This document shows positions 18,448 to 28,462 of a DNA stretch of 64,000 bases, piece after piece. A model generated the notes under the pieces. That model was not told where the DNA came from. It was given only the letters and a program-made list of their open reading frames with translations, and did no database searches. The DNA lies in NCBI GenBank assembly GCA_016705335.1, contig JADIYN010000002.1:1-64000 (forward strand). Reading direction: 5' to 3'. The first letter of the stretch is position 1, and each line of letters starts with the position of its first letter. The stretch comes from Draconibacterium sp. Lineage in GTDB: Bacteria; Bacteroidota; Bacteroidia; Bacteroidales; Prolixibacteraceae. The position numbers and the translations under genes were made by a program.

Positions 18448-19350
18448 TTAAATTATATGTCCCTTTGAAATTGCTTTAAATGTAAAATCACCTTCAATAA
18501 ATTTGCTGTTTTTTAGTAAACTCACACCAGCACCAACCTCAATAAATTCTTTTACATGCATTTGATCAAATATGTGCATTGTTTTCATGAAATCAAGGTG
18601 TGTAGTTATATTTAAACTTATTTCGTTTTGTAGTTGATTTGCATCTTTAAGTTCGTTTTGATTAACCATTGAAATTACATCTATTTTCGGGTCATTAAAG
18701 GTATATTTTGAAGCTATTGAGCTAAAGTTTTGTTTGTGAATTTTTAATAGTTTTGAATGATACGGGAATTTTACATTAAACTGATTTAAGTGAATTGCTC
18801 CTTCCTTTTCCAATATTTCCAATAAATGTTTTAGTTCAATTTCGGGTCCGGATATTACAAAAGAGTAGTCTCCATTTTTTACAACAGCTTCAACATTTTT
18901 AAAATCATTAATCAACAGTTTTAATTCATCCTCTTTAAATCCGATAACAGAAGCCATTATGTAATAATTATCTTTCATTACACGCTTCACTTCGTTAAAT
19001 AACTCACTAATAAGCATCAGGCCTGTTGCAAAATCAATAGATTTGGCATGATAAAAGGCTGCATAAATACCCATACTAAATCCTGAAATATAATTTGGTA
19101 TTTTGCCTGTTTTGTGTAAAATATCAGAAAAAGCACAACTAAAGATATACGAGAACAACTGATTTCTTAATTCATCATCTAAAAAATTGTTTTTAACAAT
19201 ATCAAATCCCTTTAGATCAATGCCCAGTATTTCTGAACTTTCTGAAACCACACGATGAAAGTCAAATCCATGTTTTTCCAGAATGTCAGATTCATTTTTT
19301 TCGTACTTTAAAACAAAGGCGGGAAATAAATGTGCTATTTTTTTTTGCAT
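18448..19350 (-). CDS. acyltransferase, FabD-like, lacking the malonyl-binding Arg
   Basis: This 300-residue acyltransferase has Ser92 in the motif GFSMGIYAAF (GxSxG) and the catalytic His198 in VKFPYHSKLL. In FabD an Arg 25 residues after the Ser binds the malonyl carboxylate; by eye the matching residue here is Leu117 in LMLISELFNE. That suggests a substrate without a free carboxylate, or an acyl hydrolase/transfer role as in some trans-AT systems. It overlaps the AcpS gene by 16 nt and is the last gene of the ACP-AcpS-AT operon. No other acyltransferase is seen, so malonyl-ACP may come from primary metabolism. Confidence 0.82.
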   Translation of the reverse strand: MQKKIAHLFPAFVLKYEKNESDILEKHGFDFHRVVSESSEILGIDLKGFDIVKNNFLDDELRNQLFSYIFSCAFSDILHKTGKIPNYISGFSMGIYAAFYHAKSIDFATGLMLISELFNEVKRVMKDNYYIMASVIGFKEDELKLLINDFKNVEAVVKNGDYSFVISGPEIELKHLLEILEKEGAIHLNQFNVKFPYHSKLLKIHKQNFSSIASKYTFNDPKIDVISMVNQNELKDANQLQNEISLNITTHLDFMKTMHIFDQMHVKEFIEVGAGVSLLKNSKFIEGDFTFKAISKGHII

Positions 19351-19736
19351 GTCAGTATAGATTCAAAGACTACAACTGAATTATCGATTGAATAGTTGTA
19401 CAGAAAAGACGTATTTGTATTGTATTCGCCAAGCAGTTTTTGAGCAATTCCACTAATACGGATATTTGTATTTTTATTCTCAGGCGGTTCGTTAAACAAT
19501 AATTCAATATTGGTCCATTGAATTTTACTGTTGTTCCAGCCTACACCAAATGCTTTTAAAAAAGATTCTTTGCAACTAAAACTAACTGCGTAACATAAAT
19601 GATTTTTGAATTTTCGGTAATTATCTAATTCGTCTTTTGTAAATACCGAAAGAAGAAATTCAGGATTGCAGTTGGGGCTGATATATTTTAAAAACCTACT
19701 ATGATTTTCAATATCAATACCTACTCCCAAAATCAT
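19335..19736 (-). CDS. acpS: holo-ACP synthase (AcpS-type phosphopantetheinyl transferase)
   Basis: This is a 133-residue enzyme of the AcpS family that attaches the phosphopantetheine arm to acyl carrier proteins. The metal-binding motif GVGIDIE begins at residue 4. The FTKDELDNYRKF segment and the catalytic helix SCKESFLKAFGVG, with its Lys-Glu pair, are present. The ATG overlaps the stop of the ACP gene (ATGA), so it is made together with its likely substrate. The 3' end overlaps the acyltransferase. A cluster-specific AcpS suggests that the dedicated carrier is not well served by the housekeeping enzyme. Confidence 0.87.
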   Translation of the reverse strand: MILGVGIDIENHSRFLKYISPNCNPEFLLSVFTKDELDNYRKFKNHLCYAVSFSCKESFLKAFGVGWNNSKIQWTNIELLFNEPPENKNTNIRISGIAQKLLGEYNTNTSFLYNYSIDNSVVVFESILTCKKK

Positions 19737-20044
19737 ATTTTACTAAATGAAATAATATTATTTTCGTGTTCAATAATTAGTAATTGCATATGTATTAATT
19801 CGCCAATTGTACGAACCGGATTCTTAACGTTAAACTTACCAATAGTTTTAAGCTCAATATTCAGATTGTATTTTTTCTTAAAAATCTCTATAAGTTCAAG
19901 GAACATAAGCGAATCACCATCAAGATCATCAAAAATGTGTGTAGAATCATTGATGTCAGACATCTCAACTTCGCACTCTTCAGCAAAAAACTCTAATACT
20001 ATTTGGCGAACTTCTTCTTTTATCTGATTTGTAACTATGGCCAT
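19733..20044 (-). CDS. acyl carrier protein, copy 1
   Basis: This is a 103-residue acyl carrier protein. The phosphopantetheine attachment Ser45 lies in DDLDGDSLMFLELIEIF. The start at 20044 (MAIVTNQIKEEVRQIV) gives the usual length before the Ser; a more upstream ATG at 20068 would add eight residues. Four helices with an acidic helix II fit the fold. The C-terminal extension after the last helix (LLIIEHENNIISFSKI) is longer than in FAS AcpP. It is the first gene of the ACP-AcpS-AT operon. Confidence 0.88.
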   Translation of the reverse strand: MAIVTNQIKEEVRQIVLEFFAEECEVEMSDINDSTHIFDDLDGDSLMFLELIEIFKKKYNLNIELKTIGKFNVKNPVRTIGELIHMQLLIIEHENNIISFSKI

Positions 20045-20065
20045 ATTAAATATAATTTTGGTCTG

Positions 20066-20093
20066 CAAAATTAAAAGAAATTGTCATTATCAA
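20066..20093 (-). promoter_or_regulatory. probable promoter of the ACP operon
   Basis: On the minus strand TAATTTTG (20073-20066) matches TAnnTTTG exactly, and a TTG (20093-20091) sits 17 bases upstream, as expected for a Bacteroidota -33/-7 pair. The ACP start is about 20 bases downstream. Confidence 0.5.
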
Positions 20094-20141
20094 TTCATAT
20101 AGTACAAAAATTGTTCTTGTTCTTGTTTTTAAAAAACAGAT

Positions 20142-20180
20142 AAAAAAAGAGGTTGCCCGGAATTGAACAACCTCTTTTAT
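20142..20180. terminator. strong bidirectional intrinsic terminator
   Basis: AAAAGAGGTTG (20145-20155) pairs perfectly with CAACCTCTTTT (20168-20178) around a 12-base loop, with A and T runs on the two sides. It lies between the end of the long minus operon from 30056 and the promoter of the ACP operon. It therefore separates the two units. Confidence 0.8.
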
Positions 20181-20210
20181 TAAATTTCTTTTTTTAAAAA
20201 TAAATTTATC

Positions 20211-20795
20211 CTATACGTTTTTTTCAATTTTTCTTCCGGATTGGCCTGCTTTGGCAAATGCTCCTGATCTTAGTTGTTGCATCGGAATCATACCCATTTA
20301 TCATTCGCTTTTTAATTGTTAATTCATGAATAAATCCTTTATTTGCAGCTTATTTGCTGTTTCTAAATTCGATTATGATTGGTCAATGCCCAGTTTGCAT
20401 CGCAACTCCATCGTTAATATGATCCTTTCATCGTTGAAAACCATAATAGTTTTTTGAGTTTTCTGCATCAAGATCAATTCCAGCTTCAAACACTCACCCA
20501 TTTTTCATTTAAAAGCTCTATAAGTTTTGCAGGATAACGATCTAAAAATGATTTATTTTCACTTGACTGCCCAATTGTCTCCTGACCAGGTTCCTTTCAT
20601 TGCGTTCTCTTAATATGCCAGCTCCATGTAATTTTCTTCCAAATTGACCTTATGAAAAACGTCATCAAAGGCAAAAACTATACCTATTGATTTATCTCCT
20701 TATTACTTCAGGGCTACACTTACTTCATTTAGCTTTTGTGCATTTAACTCATGGCTAAAAATTACTACCAATGCTGCTAATAATAGTTTTTTCAT
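20211..20795 (-). pseudogene. degenerate secreted-protein gene
   Basis: A clear start with signal peptide (MKKLLLAALVVIFSHELNAQ) lies at 20795. It continues as KLNEVSVALK and then meets two stop codons. Later pieces in various frames look protein-like: SIGIVFAFDDVFHKVNLEENY, and a C-terminus SGAFAKAGQSGRKIEKNV ending in TAG at 20211-20213. At least four frameshifts or stops occur over 585 bases. That is more than in neighbouring genes, so this is probably a real pseudogene, though a poorly resolved sequence stretch is possible. The family was not recognised. It is the last gene of the minus operon from 30056, just before the terminator. Confidence 0.6.
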
Positions 20796-20900
20796 AATTA
20801 TAATAATTAGGTGATTTATTGCACCAATAATAATTATTTTTGCCTTTCTTCACAACCATGTAACCAATTATTTTTAACATAATTGCAATTTATTAATAAT

Positions 20901-22237
20901 CTAAATAACATCCTCTCCTTTACGAATTAACCACAAATTGCTCACATTCTTGTAAAAGTCAACAAGGGGTATTTTGGTTGGTAATACGCAATTAAAAAAG
21001 TTATATTTCGACAAATCATGATCAATAATCGTGTTTTTCATTTCATTATAATAAACTGTTCCCGGCATTGGCGTTAATATGGTGTAACCTGCATAAGCCA
21101 CCTTGTAGCTTGCGGCAAACTCACCCAATGCCCGAAAATCAGAGATTGTATAATTATTAGGGATAACGTAATTTCCTCTTAGCATAATTTGGTTTGAATG
21201 AAAAATTTCTATTGCTTTTGACGTAAGCGAAACGGCAGAACTTTTATTGTATTTCTTTAATTCATCTTCTCTAAAAGATTCAAAACCACAAATTACAACT
21301 TTTAATCCGTTACGGGCAAGTTTTTCAATTAACCATGGATATTTTACTGCTGTATCTGATCGAATGTCCATAATGTATTCCTTTTTAATACCTTCCTCCT
21401 CAATTCGGGTAAAAAGTTGGTCTAAAAAACCAATATTTACGATGGTATTTGCATCAGCAAAACGAACAATTTCATAATCCATGGTTTTTAATTCATAAAT
21501 TATACTTTCTATTTCGCGTTGCATGTATTTCCCATTGTGTTCTTTCCAAATGGAACAAAAAGTACACTCATAAGGACACCCCAAAGAACTAAATAAATAG
21601 GTACTTGGATACGGAGAATTGCCAACATAGTAGGTTTCTTTCCATCTATTGAGTAATGCGCGGTCGGGGAAAATAAAATCAGCTCCTGCGGGTTGCCAGT
21701 CTTTTGGTTTTCCTTCGGTTTTTTGGGGCCATTTTCTGTATTCAGGTATATTCCCGCTACTGATTCGAGCGGCAGTTTTTTCTCCATTGCATCAACTACA
21801 GCCTTAAATAAATGAGCAGAATGCCCCTGGCAAATTACATCAATTGCTTTGTCTGTGAAATCATTTATACAAAGTGTTGCATGTACACCTCCAATAATGG
21901 TTGTTACATTTGGATTCACGTTTTTGGCAGCTTTTAGAATTTCAATACCAAAATAAAACTCTGATGTTATAACCGTGGTTCCAACCAAATCAGGCTGATG
22001 TTCGGCCATTAACCTTTCCACCATCTCTGCCAAAGCAGGTGCATTTGGATTTAAGTCATATTCTCCCTTTGTATCCCAAACAACCACATCGTGCTCTGGT
22101 ATTGAACCAGCAAGAGTTAGTAATCCTAAAGGCGGACCAATTAGTTTTTTATGGATGAATTTCCTGGCTTCATTAGACGCATATTTTAGAATACTGTTGT
22201 GCGGTGAGCGCGGAGTATTGATGAGTAAAACCTTCAT
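20901..22237 (-). CDS. B12-binding radical SAM protein, frameshifted
   Basis: Residues 1-190 form a cobalamin-binding domain: MKVLLINTPRSP, then PPLGLLTLAG, DLVGTTVITSE and TTIIGGVHATL. After a frameshift near 21740 the radical SAM core starts with SSLGCPYECTFCSIWKEH. It keeps IVRFADANT and NYVIPNNYT, typical of the barrel. The C-terminus ends near LWLIRKGEDVI. It is about 445 residues when rejoined. It lies 63 nt downstream of the TonB-dependent receptor in the long minus operon. Likely roles are C-methylation or carbon-carbon bond chemistry on the carrier-bound chain; the substrate is unknown. Confidence 0.82.
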
Positions 22238-22300
22238 GTGCTGCTTTTAAATTTAATTTTTTCCCTGCTCTACAGTTTTTTTATTTCGTCAATTTTTATT

Positions 22301-24702
22301 TCAGAAACTGATGCGCATGTTTATCATTGGGTAAAAACCCATTTTATTTGTATTAATTATTTCACCCGTGGAAACATCAATTCTTTCAAGATATATGCTT
22401 GTATAATTTGAACGATATTGAAAATCAAAGGTAGTTTCCATACTCACCTTACTAAAATTTCTTCGTACACCAAGTCTTAAGCTTGCGCGTTTATAGTCTT
22501 CGCGCTTTACTTTATATGCCTGGCTCCAATCGTATTCTGCACGACTATTTTCTACAGTTTTAACAGGGTCAAACGGAACATAGGGGCTACCTCCGGCATA
22601 GGTAAGTTTGATTCCAAAAATTAAAGAAACATATTTTTTGGGAAATGTAAGTTCATAGCCACCCAGCATATTGACTGCATATTTCCCATTGTAAGCTGTA
22701 CTTCTTTTTTGTTCGTCTGTACTTGTGTAATTTGATTCGAACAATGAAGCAGTAAACAGATAAAAAAAATTCTTATGTAAATATCTTTCCAATGTAAATT
22801 CAATGCCGTAATTCTGTCCGTTTCCATCATTTGAAAGGCTGTCTTTTCGTTCAACATAATATTCTGTTCCAAAATTAATTAAGGAATATTCGGGTTGAGG
22901 AGTTCTGACGGGAACGTCAAACAGGTATTGATAATAGGCCTCAGCTTTTAACCTGAGATTTTTATTAATCAAATAATTGTATCCAATTATATTGTGAATG
23001 CTTTTTGTAAAATCCAGATTTTTATTGGTTAAAACCACTTGATTATTACTTTTCTGTGTTCGTACAAAATATACCACTTTAGGTTGGGTTTGGCTGTGTA
23101 ATCCAAAGCCATAAGCAAAATCGCTTTTTTCGTTAATTGTAAATTTAATACTCCCTCTTGGTTCAATGCTTTTGGAATTGTTAAAAAGAAATACCTGAGT
23201 ATGCAATCCGAAGTAGGATTCAATTCGGGGGCTGATTTGATATTTAAATCCCATAAAAGCCCGCAGCATACTTGCTTGTGCATTACTTGTATCGGTATAG
23301 GTTACATATTGTCTTTTTATGTATTCCATATCATGATATGAGAGAAGAAAATGATCATAAATAACCCCTGAGTTAAAATCAATTGCAGGCGATATTTTAT
23401 AATTAACTTTTGTACTCGCACTAAATTTTATCTCCTTTGTATCTTCAACAGCCCATAAAAATAGCGATTGGTCAACTGCATCAAAGGTGTCAATCAGGTT
23501 CTTTACTGTATTTTCAGTTGCCGCCAGTGTATTTGTAATTTTCATTTTTTTACCAGGATAAATTCTGTTGGTAATCGCTAAAACTCCAAGTGAAGTAGAA
23601 TTGTCGAGTTTTTCGCCGTATGAATCAAAAGTACGTTCGTCTATACTATAACCCAACTCGTTGGTAATTATATGGCTATTTCCGCCAATACCTATTACAG
23701 TCCAGTTTCCGGTTTTCGTTTTTGGGAAATTAAGTTTAAAAGAGAGGTCTTTATAGCTTATTTTATCTTTCAAATTGCCACCCAATCTGTCAATTATATC
23801 TGTTATAGCATGCCTGTAACTAAATATGTAAGAGGATTTATGATTTTTCCCTAATGGGCCTTCAGCTCCAAATTCAAGTCCGTTCCATCCTGTTTGTATC
23901 CATTTCTCATGTTTATTTGTATTTGCTGATTTCATTTTTAAATCGAAAACACCGGCAATCGCATTTCCATATTCGGCGGGAAATGCGCCATTGAAAAAAT
24001 CGGATTTGGCTAAAAGGTTAGTGTTTATTATTGTAATTGGTCCACCTGTTGTTCCCGATGCTCCAAAATGATTAGGATTTGGTATCTCAATATCTTCTAT
24101 TCTCCATTGTAATCCGGTTGCCGAATTCCCTCTAATAATTATGTCATTCCGGTTATCGCGAACCGGTAACACACCTGCATAATTCATAGCCATACGTGCC
24201 GGATCGCCGTATGCACCTGGGTAACGATTAGTTTCTTCCAATGTAAACGAACGGGCGCCGATAATGGCCATATTATTTCGGGGATCGTTTTTTCGCCCCC
24301 ACGCAGATATTGAAACTTCTTCAATAGCTTGTGTTTTTACGCTTAGGTTTATATCGATATTAATTGCTCTACCAGAACTTAAGTTAAGGTTATCCTGTAT
24401 GAAATTTTCGTAACCAACAAAGTTGCCTTTATTGTGTATTTGCCAATTGGCAAATCTTTTATCGCAAATTCACCCTCCGCATTTGTAATCGTGCCGGTTT
24501 GCAAAGAATCTTTTATTACAATAATATTAACACCAGGCAGGGGAGTTTCGGTAAAATTATCAAAAATCCGACCCTGAATTGTTTGAGTAGGATTTTGCGC
24601 TGAAATGATTTTAGCAGGTAAGAGGGCGTATAAAAAGAAAAGTAGCCATGCAATTGTTATAGGTGCAAACCAACTATGTAAAATGAAATGGTATTTACTC
24701 AT
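22301..24702 (-). CDS. TonB-dependent outer-membrane receptor, frameshifted
   Basis: The N-terminus has a signal peptide region with a long hydrophobic stretch ending near AKIISAQ. A carboxypeptidase-like regulatory domain follows (IQGRIFDNFTETPLPGVNII). After a frameshift near 24385 come the plug domain (DNRNDIIIRGNSATGLQWRI, with NPNHFG) and a beta-barrel of about 550 residues ending in MINMRISF with a terminal Phe. It is not a SusC: no SusD follows it and it is shorter. Its place between two B12 radical SAM genes ties it to the cluster, perhaps for uptake of cobalamin or metal, or for passage of the product. Confidence 0.85.
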
Positions 24703-24827
24703 TTTCAACTGCAATTTATTTATCTCTGCTTATCTAAAAATTGTTTTCCCAAATGATTTTGATACCAAATCGTTTCTTCTTGGGCGATAAGTTCCATCAG
24801 CCATCTCCTTTTCCACAACACTCAAAA

Positions 24828-25991
24828 TTAGTTTAAACATTTTTCTTCCTGCGATTGACCCTTGTAAAATGTGTCCCAGGCATAATAATACAGATTTTGC
24901 AATTTCTCCGGGCTCATATGTTTTGGTTGAAAAACTACTTTGCCTGCATTATAATTATTATAATCAGTATCGAAAATACGATTGGCATTATTTAAATCCT
25001 GATATGTTTTGGTGTGATGGAAAGGAGTAAGCACGGTAAATTCTGCAAGATCCAGGTCTATTTCCAATAAAAAGTCAATTAATCTTTTTATGTCATCCTC
25101 AGTTTGATTATCGAGTCCTAAAAGAATAGTTCCTTCTACTTTAATGCCATATTCATGATAACGTTTTATTCTGTCCCGTATGTAATCAGATGTGTCGAAA
25201 ACTGCCTGGTAAACATACCATGCACCTGCCTGAGCTGCAAGGTCAAGAATTTCGGGAGTATCTTCTATTGTATGGCTGCACCATTTCTTTTTAAGCGGAA
25301 TCATAGCTTTAAACAGTTCCTTTTCCCACTCATTATTTTGAGCCAGGGAATTATCGACAAGGAACAAACGATTGTTTTCAATCGTTTCCAGTTCTTCCAA
25401 AACCCTGTCAATCGGACGTGGTCTGAATTGTCGTCCACCCAGAAATGAAACACAACAAGGATAACAATTAAACCTGCATCCGCGTGAAGCGTGAAAAAGG
25501 TCAACCATTTGGATGCCTTTATGATAATATTTCTCTCTGTTTAATATGTCTCTGCGTGCAGGCCCCACCATTTAATATCCGGATGAGACTGGAAAAATCA
25601 TAAACTGGCTTTAGTTTATTGTTCTCAAAATCCTTAAAAACCTGTTCCATTCTGCCTTCTGTTTCTCCAAGGAATATTGAATCGGCATGTGGTTTTGTTT
25701 CTTCAACATGTAACATGGTAGCAATGCCCCCAAAAATCACTTTTTTCCCTCTGGCCCTGTATTTATCCGCTATTTGCCAGGCATTTTTAATCTGGGCTGT
25801 TAACATTACCGAAATGCCAACAAAATCTACAGTATCATAATAAACTAATTTATCAACATTTCATCTGTGAAAATTATCTCCACATTTTCAGGAATTGTTG
25901 CTGCCATTACAACGGGACCGTGTGGCGGTAAATTAAAATGTGTCTGTCCCTCAAGTTTATTCCAGGAAGGGTAGATTAAATGAAATTTCAT
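24828..25991 (-). CDS. B12-binding radical SAM protein, frameshifted
   Basis: The gene starts at 25991 with MKFHLIYPSWNKLEGQ. A cobalamin-domain layout follows, ending in VIFGGIATMLHVEET and ADSIFLGETEGRMEQVF. The radical SAM motif reads SRGCRFNCYPCC, followed by FLGGRQFRPRPIDRVLEEL as in PhpK/BchE-like enzymes. Frameshifts lie near 25850 and 25570. The protein is about 385 residues and has a short C-terminal domain (MSPEKLQNLYYYAWDTFY). It sits 26 nt after the sulfotransferase. This is the third cobalamin-type radical SAM enzyme of the cluster and shows only family-level similarity to the other two. Confidence 0.8.
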
Positions 25992-26017
25992 AGCGGATCG
26001 TTTTTTTTCTCAATAGT

Positions 26018-27085
26018 TTAGAAATATTCTGGTATAGTATTTTCAAGAATGCTCTTTATTTCTTTCTTATCTTCATCACTAATCACATATGAATTCTTTT
26101 TGTATGATTTTGATTTTGCACAAAACTGTATTAGCTCTTGCTCAAACTCTTGAGTAAAATCTATTTCCAATTGCTCGTAAATATTTTTCATACACTCAAT
26201 TGGCCTGGCAACCAGTTGTTCGTATCTAATTTCACAACATTGGTTTGTATTCATTTGCTCAAATTGATAGCGAATATTGTCAATTATTTTCTTATATAAA
26301 ATTGCAATTGACTTAACCTGTGGCTCAATCCATTTCCCTTTTAGTATATTTTGAGTGCCTACAATATTCCACATGTGAATTGATGATGGAATTACCTCAT
26401 AAGGATCACGATATATATGAATAAATTTGGCATCGGGATAATGCTTTTTGAGCAAACCAATACGTAGTGAATGAAATGGATTTTTAAGTAAAACGCGTTT
26501 GTTTGAGCTCAAAATGAGTTTTTTAATGAATGTGTTTAATCCGATCACAAACGAATTTGAGTCTTCAGGAATAAAGCTTTTACAATCATCAAGAAAAAAA
26601 TGATCACTTTGCTGAAAAATCAGCCTTTCAAGTGGAGTTTTATCAATTATTTTTAAAAGTGCATATTCATCTTCCTGAGGTTCATCAATTCCCATTTTCA
26701 CATTATCCATGGGGCGTTTATCGTCTAAAAACTTAGACATTACAGGAGTATAATATTTTTTAGAAACAAGAAAATGATCGGGATTTGCAACCTGAAAAAC
26801 TGTTGGGGTACAAAACTGCCTGTCTAAAGAAAAAAGTTGATGCAAATAGGTTGTTCCCGTACGCCAATTCCCAATAATAAAAAGGGGAGGTTCAAATATG
26901 AACTCTGCACTTAATTCTGATCGGTATTTTTTGTTTTGAACTCTTGAAAAAATTGCAGACCAAATGCCGGCGTTTAATAAAAACATGACCCTGAAAATAT
27001 ATTTTACTGAAAACCCTTTATTGCGGGATATCATTGCCAATAATCGACTGGCTTTAATACCTGCTAATAAATATGAATTTTGCAT
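26018..27085 (-). CDS. sulfotransferase family protein
   Basis: This is an intact 355-residue PAPS-dependent sulfotransferase of the Sulfotransfer_3 type. The 5'-phosphosulfate loop is IIGNWRTGTTYLHQLF near residues 70-85. The 3'-phosphate motif FIHIYRDPYEVIPSS lies about 150 residues later. RVLLKNPFHSLRIG is the usual segment before it. It lies 34 nt after the acyl carrier protein and 26 nt before the radical SAM gene. It would place a sulfate ester on a hydroxyl of the product, giving a polar head or masking group. No PAPS synthesis genes are present in the window. Confidence 0.87.
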   Translation of the reverse strand: MQNSYLLAGIKASRLLAMISRNKGFSVKYIFRVMFLLNAGIWSAIFSRVQNKKYRSELSAEFIFEPPLFIIGNWRTGTTYLHQLFSLDRQFCTPTVFQVANPDHFLVSKKYYTPVMSKFLDDKRPMDNVKMGIDEPQEDEYALLKIIDKTPLERLIFQQSDHFFLDDCKSFIPEDSNSFVIGLNTFIKKLILSSNKRVLLKNPFHSLRIGLLKKHYPDAKFIHIYRDPYEVIPSSIHMWNIVGTQNILKGKWIEPQVKSIAILYKKIIDNIRYQFEQMNTNQCCEIRYEQLVARPIECMKNIYEQLEIDFTQEFEQELIQFCAKSKSYKKNSYVISDEDKKEIKSILENTIPEYF

Positions 27086-27119
27086 GTTTAAAATATTTTC
27101 AGGAAGAAATTCCTCATTT

Positions 27120-27410
27120 TTATACTAATTTTTCAGTAGCATTTTCTTTTATTAAGAAATCAACAATAGTCTTAACTGAATAAAGTATTTCCTGCTTAGG
27201 TATTTCATCATTAATTCTAATACCATAAGAAAGCTGCAACGCAACTACAATTTCAATTCCGTCAATTGAATCCAGTTCCATGGCATTTTCTTTACTAAAT
27301 AGTGGGAATTCTATATCGACTTCTTCAGCGGTGATATGCGTTATATTGAGTTTTTCAATTAGAAGTTCTGCTACTTCCCTTTCCAATTCAGCACGATTTC
27401 TTTGCGTCAT
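27120..27410 (-). CDS. acyl carrier protein, copy 2
   Basis: This is a 96-residue carrier protein with the attachment Ser48 in AMELDSIDGIEIVVAL, that is DSI where DSL is usual. The sequence around helix II is acidic, as expected. It differs strongly from copy 1. Its start overlaps the end of the BtrH-like gene by 23 nt, so carrier and acyltransferase are made together. That matches the butirosin arrangement, in which BtrH works on the carrier BtrI. It may hold a starter or a side group transferred by the BtrH-like protein. Confidence 0.85.
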   Translation of the reverse strand: MTQRNRAELEREVAELLIEKLNITHITAEEVDIEFPLFSKENAMELDSIDGIEIVVALQLSYGIRINDEIPKQEILYSVKTIVDFLIKENATEKLV

Positions 27411-28462
27411 AGTAATTATAGATATTTGTATTAAATATTAAACGTAGGGTATAATTTTTATGAATAAACTTTTTCAGGTCTTTGAAAAATATTTTCTCAG
27501 CATCACCTTGTTTTCTAATCAGTTCGCTAAGCTCTTTTATTTTATCAGGTCCCAAGTCTCTTGTTTTACCAATTTTGGCCGCAAAATATGAAATATTTCG
27601 CCAATCATCACCGATGTTCATAATTCTTTCTGACATCTCGTTGAGTGTTGGATTATTCATAATTTCTGCTGCCTGTTTTAAAAACGTAGCATACATAAAC
27701 CTAAAACCTGCCCCCCCTGTACCCTGATCTTCGAGTAAAACATTAATCTTCATAATTTCGTGTGACAGATGTTCGATATCACGCGTTTTTTGCGGCCAAG
27801 AGTTTATTTTGCTGGCAAAGCGGTAAATACCTTTAACCCCAATAAATGGGACTGGAAGACTTAACATATTTCGGCATGCTTTTCTGATTCCATTTATAAT
27901 TGGTTTTTTTAAATCGGGATCAAGCGTTACACTTGCCGGATAATACATATATCCCCTGGGCGCCATATATCCACCTGCCCATCTGGCTTTTACAAGTAAA
28001 TCGGAACTAATCGAGGAAATTCTTGGGTGATAACTGTCGCTGACAATGTAATTGTCACCTTCTTTACTCACAATATTTATAAAGTGAACGTTATTGTGAA
28101 CACGAATCCATTCAGGTAAGTAATCCATGTAAAAAATCAACCTGAGCCCCAACCACAATGCCGTTATCCAAAAGCGAGTCAAGGGTTTTCATACCCTTCT
28201 CCGGCTGTTTAAACTTATAACTTTTAAAATCAATCTTTAATGACTTTGACAGTTTTTCTCTGATTTCTCCCGGACGGCTACGTAAAACAAATGTTGGGAA
28301 GGAAAAATTTTTGGATTCAAAATATCCGAAAAATATTCCATTGCCAATACCAAACGCCATGGGTTCAGTAATTTTTAACCCGGCGTTATTTAATAAGCCC
28401 ACAAGCGTACCGGTTTCGCAGTGAGCTGCCATATTGTGTTTAAATTCAGTTTGTATTTCCAT
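27388..28462 (-). CDS. BtrH-like acyltransferase (BtrH_N plus DUF4872), second copy, frameshifted
   Basis: The N-terminal motif MAAHCETGTLVGLLNNAGL carries the likely nucleophilic Cys. It is followed by AFGIGNGIFFGYF, then RVHNNVHFINIVSKEGDNYI and VSDSYHP with the His and Asp. The C-terminal half has DQGTGGAGFRFMYATFLKQA, as in copy 1. A frameshift near 28130 at a run of A splits it. It shares TAATG with the small HTH-like gene upstream and overlaps the ACP gene downstream by 23 nt. This gives a HTH-BtrH-ACP set that partly mirrors the HTH-methyltransferase-BtrH set at 4668-6959. It probably transfers an acyl group from ACP copy 2. Confidence 0.78.

Noticed and set aside
19335..20044. Housekeeping fatty-acid operon
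   Set aside because: ACP, AcpS and AT could be primary metabolism, but the AT lacks the malonyl Arg, both carriers are divergent, and the usual fabH/fabG/fabF/plsX order is absent.
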